64,000 bases of DNA from contig NC_083677.1 of the NCBI RefSeq assembly GCF_030384665.1, positions 558,001 to 622,000 of the forward strand, read 5' to 3'. A program made the translations under genes and the position numbers. The stretch is from Lodderomyces elongisporus (lineage: Eukaryota; Ascomycota; Pichiomycetes; Serinales; Debaryomycetaceae). Shown piece after piece: positions 47,970 through 57,033 of the stretch. How positions within the stretch are numbered: position 1 is the first letter of the stretch; each line of letters starts with the position of its first letter. The notes beneath the pieces were generated by a model, which was not told the origin of the DNA, did no database searches, and saw only the letters and a program-made list of their open reading frames with translations.

Positions 47970-48638
47970 ATGGCTTTAAAACCTATTAAACTTTATACTG
48001 CACCCACCCCCAATGGATACAAAATCAGTATTTTTTTAGAGGTCTTGGGTTTGGACTATGAAGTACAAAAATTTGATCTTTCCAAGAATGAAACCAAGGA
48101 AGACTGGTTTGTTAAGCTCAACCCAAATGGTCGTATTCCCACTATAAATGATCCAAATTTCAAAGGAGTCGAAGGCGGATTGGTTTTGAGTCAAACTGGT
48201 GCAATATTACAGTACCTCGCAGACACTTATGATAAAGAACACAAGTTTAGCTATCCAGCAGGCACTGCTGAATACTACAAGACTTTGGAGTACTTGATAT
48301 TCCAAGTGGCAGAAAATGGTCCTATCCAAGGACAGGCTAATCATTTTGTCTTTGCTGCCAAGGAAAAAGTGCCATATGGTATCAATAGATACATTACAGA
48401 TACAAAGAGAATATATGGTGTCTACGAAGACATTTTGAGCAGAAACAAGGCCAATGATTCTAAATACTTGGTTGGTGACAGATACACCGTTGCTGATTTT
48501 GCTTTACTAGGCTGGGCATACCGTTTGTCCAGGTTGGAAATCGATATCAATCAATGGCCCTTGTTAGGCAAATGGTATGATTCATTATTGAAGTTACCTG
48601 CTGTTCAGAAAGGGTTCGAAGTTCCTCCAAAGAACTAA
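47970..48638 (+). CDS. Glutathione S-transferase-like protein, second tandem copy
   Basis: This 222-residue paralogue of the upstream GST has the same two-domain architecture: LYTAPTPNGYKISIFLEVLGLDYE, NPNGRIPTI and LSQTGAILQYLAD, then the helical domain with YLVGDRYTVADFALLGW. The central 118 codons differ from copy 1 at only four residues (QVAENG for QVSENG; FVFAAKEK for FAVFAKEK). The N-terminal 59 and C-terminal 45 residues are clearly diverged, so the active-site entrance and the tail differ while the core is shared. This suggests different substrates with a homogenised core. A TA and TGTA repeat (48725-48768) follows the stop. Closest known relatives are Candida GST2-type proteins. Confidence 0.93.
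   Translation: MALKPIKLYTAPTPNGYKISIFLEVLGLDYEVQKFDLSKNETKEDWFVKLNPNGRIPTINDPNFKGVEGGLVLSQTGAILQYLADTYDKEHKFSYPAGTAEYYKTLEYLIFQVAENGPIQGQANHFVFAAKEKVPYGINRYITDTKRIYGVYEDILSRNKANDSKYLVGDRYTVADFALLGWAYRLSRLEIDINQWPLLGKWYDSLLKLPAVQKGFEVPPKN
48150..48503 (+). repeat. Gene-converted segment, copy 2 (pairs with 46807-47160)
   Basis: This is the partner of the conserved block in the first GST gene. Twelve or so differing codons are mostly synonymous third-position changes. The block edges fall inside the genes, not at exon or domain limits. Confidence 0.9.
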
Positions 48639-48722
48639 AGCAAAATATTAAATAAAATTAAAAAAAATTAAAAAAGGATATGAGAGTATTTACAAGATGA
48701 CACTAGATTATATAAATATAGG

Positions 48723-48724
<2 letters not shown>

Positions 48725-48763
<39 letters not shown>

Positions 48764-48768
48764 GTATA
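48725..48768. repeat. (TA)n then (TGTA)n microsatellite
   Basis: A TA run of about 13 units passes into four TGTA units just beyond the second GST gene. TATATA-rich tracts also follow the stops of MGM1, RPB10 and the metallothionein gene and may act as 3'-end efficiency elements. Confidence 0.9.
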
Positions 48769-48796
48769 AAATTCCGAGTTAGATGATAAAATACTA

Positions 48797-49396
48797 TTAG
48801 TAGTAATAAAAGAATTGAAATATTTCCCATGTTGCAACTATGCAAACTAGCAACTCCACCACATACCAGCAGTGGTTCAAATCGTCAACGATTTTCGAGT
48901 TGATATTCATATGTTGGTGTAGTTTGTCAAAATTGGTGCACACTCCTATCTCTTTCCCCATTTTCAATCCCAAACCTGCGTTGGCATTTACTCTTGCTCC
49001 CAATTGCTGCTGCAGGTCAACCAATTGATAGTGAGAGTACCTTCTGTTTGCCCTTTGTGAGTATGTTCTCCAGTTCGTAAATGGCACGCCTAAATCTTGT
49101 TGTTGTTGTTGTTGTTGTTGATAATGATGATATTCCTCTTCATTGGATTCTTCAACTACTGCAAGGTACTGGTTTAGTTGAGACCTGTATCTAAGCGGCG
49201 TATTTAAAAGAGTTGAGCTAGTGTTTCCTGGTACTTGACTCAAATTCGGACCATTTGTAAGTTGCCTCGATTGATTTTGATTATAATGCAGTTCAGGTGA
49301 GCTTAGTGAATGTGGTACCTGGTTTAAATGATGGTGGTGGTGGTGGTGGTTTTGTTGTTGTTCTTGTTGTTGTTGTTGTTGTTGTTGTTGTTTTTT

Positions 49397-49440
<44 letters not shown>

Positions 49441-50218
49441 GCACATTGAACTTGGCAATCACTTCTCCTATTTGATCATTACAGATAATCTCACCTTGTT
49501 CATCTACATCACTAGTTACTGTGTCAACAATAGTGGTCGTCTTTGATGGAAGTTCTTGCGCATCAATTTCATGTTTAAATTCCAAATTATTTCTTGTGGG
49601 AGATGATAAACTTGAGTCCTCGAGGTCATCTAGCGATAACTTTTCGCCACATTTGGGTGAGTGTGGATCTTGTTTATGATATTGCTCTTGGTTTTTCACT
49701 TGAAAGACAATGTTTGGAATTTGTTTCAATTCATAAAAGTCATCAACTACTATAGTTTCAATTGTCTCGACTTCGCTGTCTTCGTTATCGTCATTATCTT
49801 CTTCTTCTTCTTCTTCTTTTTCTTTTTCTTTCCCTTCCTTTCCATCACTATTGTTGTTGTGTTTGTTATGGTTGCTGCCTCGAAAACTTTTATGATAAAT
49901 TCGATCAGCTCTGAGTGTTAGAACGCTGCGAAAGCTGCTATTTCGAGTAAGTCTTTGTGACAGCGATGATGAAGATGAAGAGGAGGAGGAGGAGGAAGAA
50001 AAAGAAGAAGAAGAATATATTGCAGTTGATAAAGCTGCTGGAGCTCCAATTGTGGATGATGTAGTTTGTTTAACTTTGAGTTTTATAGTGCATTTCCTCT
50101 TCAAATTCAGCCACTTGACTCTGTATTTTTGATACTTGTGTTTGCATTCATAGCCAACAAAGTCCAAGTCGATGGTTGAATATCTTTTGAGACTCAGAGA
50201 TCGCGATTGCATCGACAT
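48797..50218 (-). CDS. Unrecognised Gln/Ser-rich protein with C-terminal hydrophobic segment
   Basis: This 473-residue frame starts at an ATG at 50216-50218. I do not recognise it. The N-terminal 50 residues are basic and ordered-looking (SLKRYSTIDLDFVGYECKHKYQKYRVKWLNLKRKCTIKLKVKQ). A poly-Ser run (about 70-86), an acidic run (about 130-150), a poly-Gln block (about 260-290) followed by poly-His (about 291-298), and another Gln run near 370 come next. The last 25 residues (CWYVVELLVCIVATWEIFQFFYYY) form one strong hydrophobic segment ending at the C-terminus, as in tail-anchored membrane proteins. The N-terminal block could be a conserved domain in related yeasts. It converges on the second GST gene with only 158 bp between stops. 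Confidence 0.7.
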
Positions 50219-53063
50219 TGTTGAATATGAAGGGATGCAAAGATGATGGAAATGTGAAAAATATGAGTATTTGGGGGGGTGAATGAGTAAATGAATGAGT
50301 AGATGAATGAGGTTTTCTTAAACGAAAACACTCAATTGGTTGCTGGAAACAAGAGAGGTAGTGGTCACTTATAGTAAATCAGTAGTAAAAGTAAAAAAGT
50401 GGGTGGATGGGGATCCATTGGCTCTTTATATAAGTTGATAAATATTTATTTATTCATTTATTTATTCATTTGTTGCTTTATTTGTGTTCAGTCTTTCTTT
50501 CATTCTTTCCCCGTCTCATTTTTGTTATTTCATATTGTTCAATTGTTGAACGTCGAGATGCATGTAATTTACAGACGCATTACATACGTTTTCGGGATGT
50601 TTGTTCAGTTGCAAGAGAATAGAATGGAAATGGAAAAAGGAAATGAAATGTACAAATACAAAGAATACAAAGAATAGATGGGCAACTTTCTCGAAACAAT
50701 AAGAGAAAAAAAAAATTGTATTGTGGTTTTTAATTAATTTATTCCTTTCAAATAAGTTAGGCGGTTAACACATTTTATTGCGTCATAACAATTGTGTAAC
50801 CAACCAGTAATAGTAAGATAACTTCACTTACCGGAAGCTTTACATGTAAAGGTGAGCCTTGAGACGATGGTGTTAAGTACGTGTAACAAACGATTGGATA
50901 AAAAGTATTCTGTCCAAATCTGTAGCTTCCATTTGGTACTCTTGTTGTACATTCAATCAGTACTTATGAGTTCTATTAGCCATTGCTTTATTCTTTCCAT
51001 CTTGATGTTCAGTGTTTCACAAAAAACCACAGTTTCTATTTTTCGTCCTTCCTCCTTCCTCCGTTTTCCTTCTTCTTTCTCCTCCTCATCTTACACTTCT
51101 CTTCTTTATCCCCCACGCGACTAAAAAAACAAAATTTTATTTTCTTGTACTTACAAAGGCTGATTACATTTGAAATTGGCAGCAACGGCGGCTGCGGTAA
51201 CAGCAGCAGTAGCAGTAGCAGTAGCAGCAACAACAACAACAAATTGTAGAAAGAATAGAATAAAATAGCAAATAGTTATTAGGAAGAAGGAAGAGGAAAA
51301 GAATAGGGATAAGAGTTAACCTCAGAGAAATATGAAATGCGTTTATATGCTTGAAGTGATAAATAAAACTTCTTTATCGTCAAAAACAGATGAAAAACAT
51401 ACTCATTGAGGAGGAAATGATTTATGGTGAGATTTGTCTGTCTCCCTCTATATTGCCGTTTTCCATAATAATCCTCCTCTAATTGTTTGTTCAGCCGTTG
51501 AAAAGAAATCAACAAAAGAAAATTAACAGTCAAAGTAACATTATTTACTCTTTCTTTTTCTTTTCTTTTTTTACTTCTCAATCGGAATTGCATATTAGCT
51601 GGAATTTAATCTCGAGAGGAAAATTAAAGCCGGTGACCCGAGGATAAACATTAAAAGTGAGAGAAGAACAAGAAGACGAAGAAGAAGACATCGACTGTGA
51701 ATGGTGATTCGTGAAGCTTGAAACCTGAAACTTGATGCTGAGCAAGTAAAGAAAGATAAAAAAAAAAAAAATAGTAAAAAATTTGAAAATTTGAAAATTT
51801 CACAACTGAATTGTAAAAGAAAAATTTTGTTCTTTTTTTTTTGAAACGTTCGCTTGCACACACACACAAAAAAAAAGGAAAGAAACAAGTTTCAAATCGC
51901 TGACACAAAATCGTCAGGGGGTGAAAAGGAAGAGGAGGAGAAGCAGCAGCAGCAGCGGAAGGAGAGACGGAGATTTTAGCACCAAGCACCAAGGACTGCC
52001 GGAAGGAGAGGGAAATAAAAGTTGAAGCAAAGTTGAAGCAAAAGATGAAGCAAAGAAAACAACAACTACAGCTATAGCAATTGCAGTTTATAGGCAGATA
52101 GGATCTAGCAAAGTAGTTTGATTGCTCCAATTATTTCCAAACTAATTTGAGTCTGAAATTAGCTATTTTTGGATGGAAGGATGAGGAGGGGGGCAGGAGC
52201 TGAAGAAAGAAAAAAAGAAAGGGGAAGGCTGCCGGATATAAAGGCAAACTCTTACATCTCCTAGTTATACTTTTTTTAGAATTGAAAGGAAAAAGGAATC
52301 AAATGATTGAAAAAAAGAAAAAAATAATTAAAGGATACAAAAAAAAAAACACAGGATTGAACTAGTCTATTGTTCTCTTGAAAATGTGTTAAAGAAATGG
52401 GGAAAAAATCGGGTGATAAGTTCACATGTGGCATTGTACCCTTCTGGAATGGTTTAAAAGAAAAAAAGGGAAATAAAAAAAAAGAGGAAATAAAAAAAAA
52501 ACAAAGATTATGGAAACTTAGTATATAGACGGATGGGACGGGCTGGTCCTTAAAGTGTTATTTACTTGTAATTACTCCACTGTCGGTATAAATAGGGCAA
52601 GCAGAAGTTTTCAAATGTCAAAATAGGGAAACGAATACAAAGGATTGACGAATGGATGGAGGGGTGGATGGATGGATGGATGAATGGTAGGCTCAACACC
52701 AATGTATTAGCAAGCATTTATATAACCGAGCTCTAGGTTTTGTGCATTCAAAAAGTAAAATTTCTTTTTATTCAATTTCTACATCTTCTTGCACAGACAC
52801 ATAGACAAAGACAAAGACATAGACATAGACACACTCTCTTTTTCTTTCTCTTTCACTCTTACATCTAAAACCCTTTCCAAACCATTGCCAACTGATAATA
52901 TGGAAGTTTACAATTGCTAACGAGTGAAAACTTTCACAGTTGAATTTACATTCATATTGAGTATAAGAAATCAAGACTAATTTGCAAAACTACAAAAAAA
53001 ATGAAAAATATTAAGAAAAAAAAAATATGAAAAAATGTGCAATTTCTGTTCAAAACAATGCTA

Positions 53064-53102
<39 letters not shown>

Positions 53103-53385
53103 ACACATATATATATACTTGTATAAACATATTTTACAATTCACTACCAAATAGAAAATAAAAATATAACTACAAAATCCATAAATCATATTGGATATTG
53201 ATGGGAAAGAAAAGGGAACAATCAATCACTGATTCTAAAGTTTGATTTTAAACAGCCTTAATATTATTTAGTACAAATTTTTCTCACTAGCCCCCCTTTC
53301 CCCTTCCTCGCCATATTTATAGATTGACGTAAAAAATTTACATACTCTACGAGTTTGTTTTGGAAAAGATAAGAGGGAAAAAAAA
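50219..53385. other. Long intergenic region with microsatellites, no gene seen
   Basis: This 3.17 kb is low-complexity. It has CAG/CAA-rich tracts near 51200-51240, GA-rich stretches at 51900-52060 with a GTTGAAGCAAA repeat (52020-52050), GGAT repeats (52655-52680) and a 17-unit AC repeat (53067-53100). Open frames here are non-ATG or single-residue rich. The right end holds the upstream flank of tRNA-Thr. Confidence 0.6.
53067..53100. repeat. (AC)17 microsatellite
   Basis: Seventeen uninterrupted AC units about 290 bp upstream of the tRNA gene. Confidence 0.97.
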
Positions 53386-53457
53386 GCTCGCTTAGCTTAG
53401 TGGTAAAGCGTTGCACTTGTAATGCAAAGATCGCTAGTTCAATTCTGGCAGTGAGCA
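53386..53457 (+). tRNA. tRNA-Thr (anticodon UGU)
   Basis: These 72 bases fold into a full cloverleaf. The acceptor stem GCTCGCT pairs with AGTGAGC (one G-T), with discriminator A. The D arm is GCTTAGTGGTAAAGC, the anticodon stem TTGCA/TGCAA encloses loop CTTGTAA with anticodon TGT at 53418-53420, and the T arm is GCTAG-TTCAATT-CTGGC. It reads ACA. The sequence closely resembles yeast tRNA-Thr(UGU). There is no intron and CCA is not encoded. A T run starting at 53460 ends Pol III transcription. Confidence 0.97.
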
Positions 53458-53466
53458 GCTTTTTTA
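53458..53466 (+). terminator. Pol III terminator of tRNA-Thr
   Basis: A run of six T immediately after the tRNA (53460-53465), followed by a second T run, is the standard RNA polymerase III stop. Confidence 0.85.
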
Positions 53467-54026
53467 GTTTTTTTTAATTACTCTTTATTTTTTTCCACTA
53501 TTCTCTTTTGGACTAAGTTTTCCTTTTTTTTTTTAAAATAGAAAACAATTCAACAAGCTCTTTTGCTATCTTCTTTTCTATATATTTTTTATTAATCATC
53601 ATTTGTTTTTATTCAAAAAGAAATTTAGCTTCAATTCTGTTTAATAACAAAGTTGTTCATGGTCTTTGTAAAACAAATGTAGCATTGAACTGTGAACATA
53701 CAATACTTTGTTGCTTGTCGTAAAGAAAATAGGTCACTTCTTGTCACAAAAAAATAAGACAAAAGACAAAAAACAAAAAACACACAAATCAAACTAATCC
53801 ATTAGAAATAATGAGAGGCCCTACAATTTTCTCAACTTGATAAGAAATAGAAATTAAAATAGAAGTAACAAAATTAAGGACAAAGGCAATAGAACAAACA
53901 AACAAACAAACAAACAAACAAACAAACAAACAAACAACAACACATTGGCAAACGTATACACACACGCTCATACAGAAATATATACACTATATATCTTTCA
54001 ACGTGTGCTTCCACCAACTAATAGAG
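53467..54026. other. Intergenic region before MGM1
   Basis: AT-rich spacer with a roughly ten-unit AAAC repeat at 53893-53936, about 90 bp before the MGM1 start. No other site is recognised. Confidence 0.6.
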
Positions 54027-56816
54027 ATGTTTCACACACTCAATAAACGAGGAATAGTCAGTCATGCAAGTGCTTTTATCCCGCGAAGTCGAAGGACATA
54101 CCTAATGCTCAGAACTATTGCACGAGATAAATCACTATACTCCAAACTGGCATTATATGGCCACGGAAGGTACAATTCAGTGATGATGGTGCCTGCACGT
54201 AATATAGGCTTCATCAAAATTATAGCAAAAGCTACAAAATTACCTGTATATATAGGTGGCACTATGGCTGCTGGTGGAACATATGTCGCATACAAGGTGG
54301 AACAAGCAAGTACATACACTCAAGATAAGCTATCGGCTATAAAGGACTTTACTGATGGCGTGTTTGACAAAACTGGCGAATTTTTCAAAAGCATGAAATC
54401 GAGCATGGATGGAGACGGCAGTGGAGGCAGTGGTGGCAATGGAGGCAATGGAGGCAACGGTGGCAATGGAGGCAATGGCGGCGAAAACGATGCTGCAACA
54501 GCTATTGGTGCTACAGCAGCGGCAGTTGGCCTTACAGCAGATGACGATGACGATGACGCGGACGATACAACTGTGGGGGAAGAAGATGAAGATGATATGG
54601 AAACACTCATTGATGATGACGATGACGATGACGACCTTGAAAGCGAACAAGAAACAGATGACCATATGCTAAACTTGACGCGACAAATGATTGAAATCCG
54701 CAATTTATTGGCAAGCATCGACCACGATGGAATCAAGTTGCCATCCATAGTCGTTATTGGTTCACAATCAAGTGGTAAGTCTTCAGTGTTGGAAAGTATT
54801 GTTGGTCAGGAGTTTTTACCAAAAGGTTCAAACATGGTCACCAGGAGACCAATCGAACTCACTTTGGTTAATACTCCGGAATCGGCATCAAACGTTGCCG
54901 AGCTTCCTGCATTGAAAATGAACAATATTACTGATTTCACTCAATTGCAAAAGATCTTGTATGATCTCAATATGGCGGTTTCCGAAGCCGAATGTATCTC
55001 AAATGATCCTATTCAAGTGACCATTCGATCTCCAAAAGTACCAGACTTGTCATTGGTTGACTTACCTGGTTACATCCAAGTTGAGGCAGCCGACCAGCCT
55101 ACAGAGCTAAAGCGTAAAATAAGAGAATTGTGTTTCAAATACTTGGAACCACCAAATGTTATTTTGGCCATATCAGCAGCCGATGTGGATCTAGCAAACT
55201 CAGCAGCATTGAGGGCATCACGCTTAGCAGATCCCAGAGGGGAACGAACGATTGGTGTGATTACAAAGATTGATTTGGTAAGTCCCAAAGTGGCAAGAAA
55301 AATATTAACTAATAAGAAGTACCCACTCAGACTTGGATACGTTGGAGTTATTACCAAAGCACCATCTTCAAGTAGATTAGGTGGAGGTAGTGGCAGTGGT
55401 GGCGGAGGAGGAGTAGGAGGAGGGTTATTCTCAAGGGCCAAGGTTACAGGCTATCAAGCATTTGTTGCTCAACAAAATTTCGAACACCAATACTTTAAAG
55501 AACACAAGGAGGAGTTTTTGGGAACAACTGTTGGCACCAAGAACTTGAAGAAAAAGCTTATGAAAGTTTTGGAGAAAACTATGGCAGCATCACTCAGACC
55601 AACACATTTAGCTATTCAACAAGAGATGGAGGAAACTGCTTATCAATTTAAAGTGGAATTTAATGATCGTCCATTGACACCAGAAATGTACTTGGCAAAC
55701 AATATTGATATGTTGAAATTAGGAACGAAGGACTTGAGTCATGACTTTTCTCGCTCTGAATTGAGAGCTTTGTTGAAAAACGCGTTGGATCAGAAGATAT
55801 TGGACTTGCTTGCTGAAAGGTATTGGAATAAGCCATTTGATTTGAGTGCGTCGAGTGGCATTACCGAACCAGACTTGAAAGATTTGACTCAAGCAATCCA
55901 TGATGGTGACATGTATTGGCACAAAAAGTTGGACTTGGCTTCGGGATCATTGACTAAGTTGGGTGTTGGTAGATTAGCAACAAACTTAATCACCAATGCT
56001 TTACTCACTGAAGTTGATAATTTGGTTGACAATACACAATTGCGAAACCACCCAATGGCGAAGCAAGCAGTTAGAGATGCGGCCAAACAAGTCTTGAGCA
56101 ACAAATATTACTCTACAGCTGACCAAGTTGAAAATTGTATCAAACCTTATAAATACGAAATCGAACTCGAGGATCGAGAATGGACAACATCAAAGGAGAA
56201 TGCAGCTTCTTTGTTAAAGGAAGAGATGAGACAATGCGAGGAAGTGTATCTCGATTTGAAAAGCCAAGTTGGCGGAAGAAAATTACAGCAAGTGGTTACA
56301 TACTTGGAAAAGTTGAAGCAGCTGAAACTGGGTGACATTGACCTTACCTCAAACGAAACATTGGGATTTTCACCAACATTGATCCAGCGAGGTAAGGATG
56401 CCATATTTTTGAAGGATAGATTATCCCTACTCAAGATGAGATACCTGTTTGTGAAGAATTCAAAGAAATGCAGGTCGAAAAATAGCAAGTACCAGTGTCC
56501 CGAAGTGTTTTTAGATGCGGTGGCAACAAAGATTGCCAACACTTCGATTCTTTTCCTAAATGTTGAACTTCTCAGCGACTTTTATTATAATTTCCCAAGG
56601 GAGTTGGACATGAAGTTTTTCAGCAATCTTAGCAAAGAAGATATTGAAAAGTTTGCTAAAGAAGATCCAAAAATCAGAAAACATATTGAACTACAAGAAC
56701 GTAAGGATTTATTGGAAAATGCCCTTAGCAAAATCGAGAGCGTACTAGCAATTCAAAGAACGCAAAAGAAGGCTGGTCCAGATGATGACGAGCACAAATC
56801 ATTATTCAAATGGTGA
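54027..56816 (+). CDS. MGM1: Mitochondrial dynamin-like GTPase Mgm1 (OPA1 homologue)
   Basis: This 929-residue protein is Mgm1, which fuses inner membranes and shapes cristae. A basic presequence (1-60) leads to a hydrophobic inner-membrane segment (about 73-90). A second hydrophobic stretch, AATAIGATAAAVGLTA (156-171), followed at once by an Asp run, fits the Pcp1/rhomboid cleavage region that yields short Mgm1. The GTPase has GSQSSGKS (245-252), DLPG (345-348) and TKID (412-415). Middle and effector domains follow to the end. Odd features are a Gly-Asn repeat (132-152) before the rhomboid segment, long acidic runs (172-203), and a Gly-rich insert (451-465) just after the last GTPase motif. 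The frame opens with GTG at 54003, so the ATG at 54027 is the start. It converges with NAN1. Confidence 0.96.
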   Translation: MFHTLNKRGIVSHASAFIPRSRRTYLMLRTIARDKSLYSKLALYGHGRYNSVMMVPARNIGFIKIIAKATKLPVYIGGTMAAGGTYVAYKVEQASTYTQDKLSAIKDFTDGVFDKTGEFFKSMKSSMDGDGSGGSGGNGGNGGNGGNGGNGGENDAATAIGATAAAVGLTADDDDDDADDTTVGEEDEDDMETLIDDDDDDDDLESEQETDDHMLNLTRQMIEIRNLLASIDHDGIKLPSIVVIGSQSSGKSSVLESIVGQEFLPKGSNMVTRRPIELTLVNTPESASNVAELPALKMNNITDFTQLQKILYDLNMAVSEAECISNDPIQVTIRSPKVPDLSLVDLPGYIQVEAADQPTELKRKIRELCFKYLEPPNVILAISAADVDLANSAALRASRLADPRGERTIGVITKIDLVSPKVARKILTNKKYPLRLGYVGVITKAPSSSRLGGGSGSGGGGGVGGGLFSRAKVTGYQAFVAQQNFEHQYFKEHKEEFLGTTVGTKNLKKKLMKVLEKTMAASLRPTHLAIQQEMEETAYQFKVEFNDRPLTPEMYLANNIDMLKLGTKDLSHDFSRSELRALLKNALDQKILDLLAERYWNKPFDLSASSGITEPDLKDLTQAIHDGDMYWHKKLDLASGSLTKLGVGRLATNLITNALLTEVDNLVDNTQLRNHPMAKQAVRDAAKQVLSNKYYSTADQVENCIKPYKYEIELEDREWTTSKENAASLLKEEMRQCEEVYLDLKSQVGGRKLQQVVTYLEKLKQLKLGDIDLTSNETLGFSPTLIQRGKDAIFLKDRLSLLKMRYLFVKNSKKCRSKNSKYQCPEVFLDAVATKIANTSILFLNVELLSDFYYNFPRELDMKFFSNLSKEDIEKFAKEDPKIRKHIELQERKDLLENALSKIESVLAIQRTQKKAGPDDDEHKSLFKW

Positions 56817-56869
56817 TTGACTCAAATAGTATTATTTATATACGAATATATTTATATTTATATTTGAAT

Positions 56870-56919
<50 letters not shown>

Positions 56920-57033
56920 ATGTCAACGCCATGAGCGAACTTTTAATCGGTTGTGCTTATCTTTTTTTCTTTATCACCTTTTCCTCTCTATCTTTGTTTT
57001 TTTATTATTCTTTCTTTCTTTCTCTATAACCAA
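56817..57033. other. Convergent spacer MGM1/NAN1 with TA repeat
   Basis: A TA microsatellite of 18 units (56879-56914) lies between the two convergent stop codons and may serve as a 3'-end element. Confidence 0.75.
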
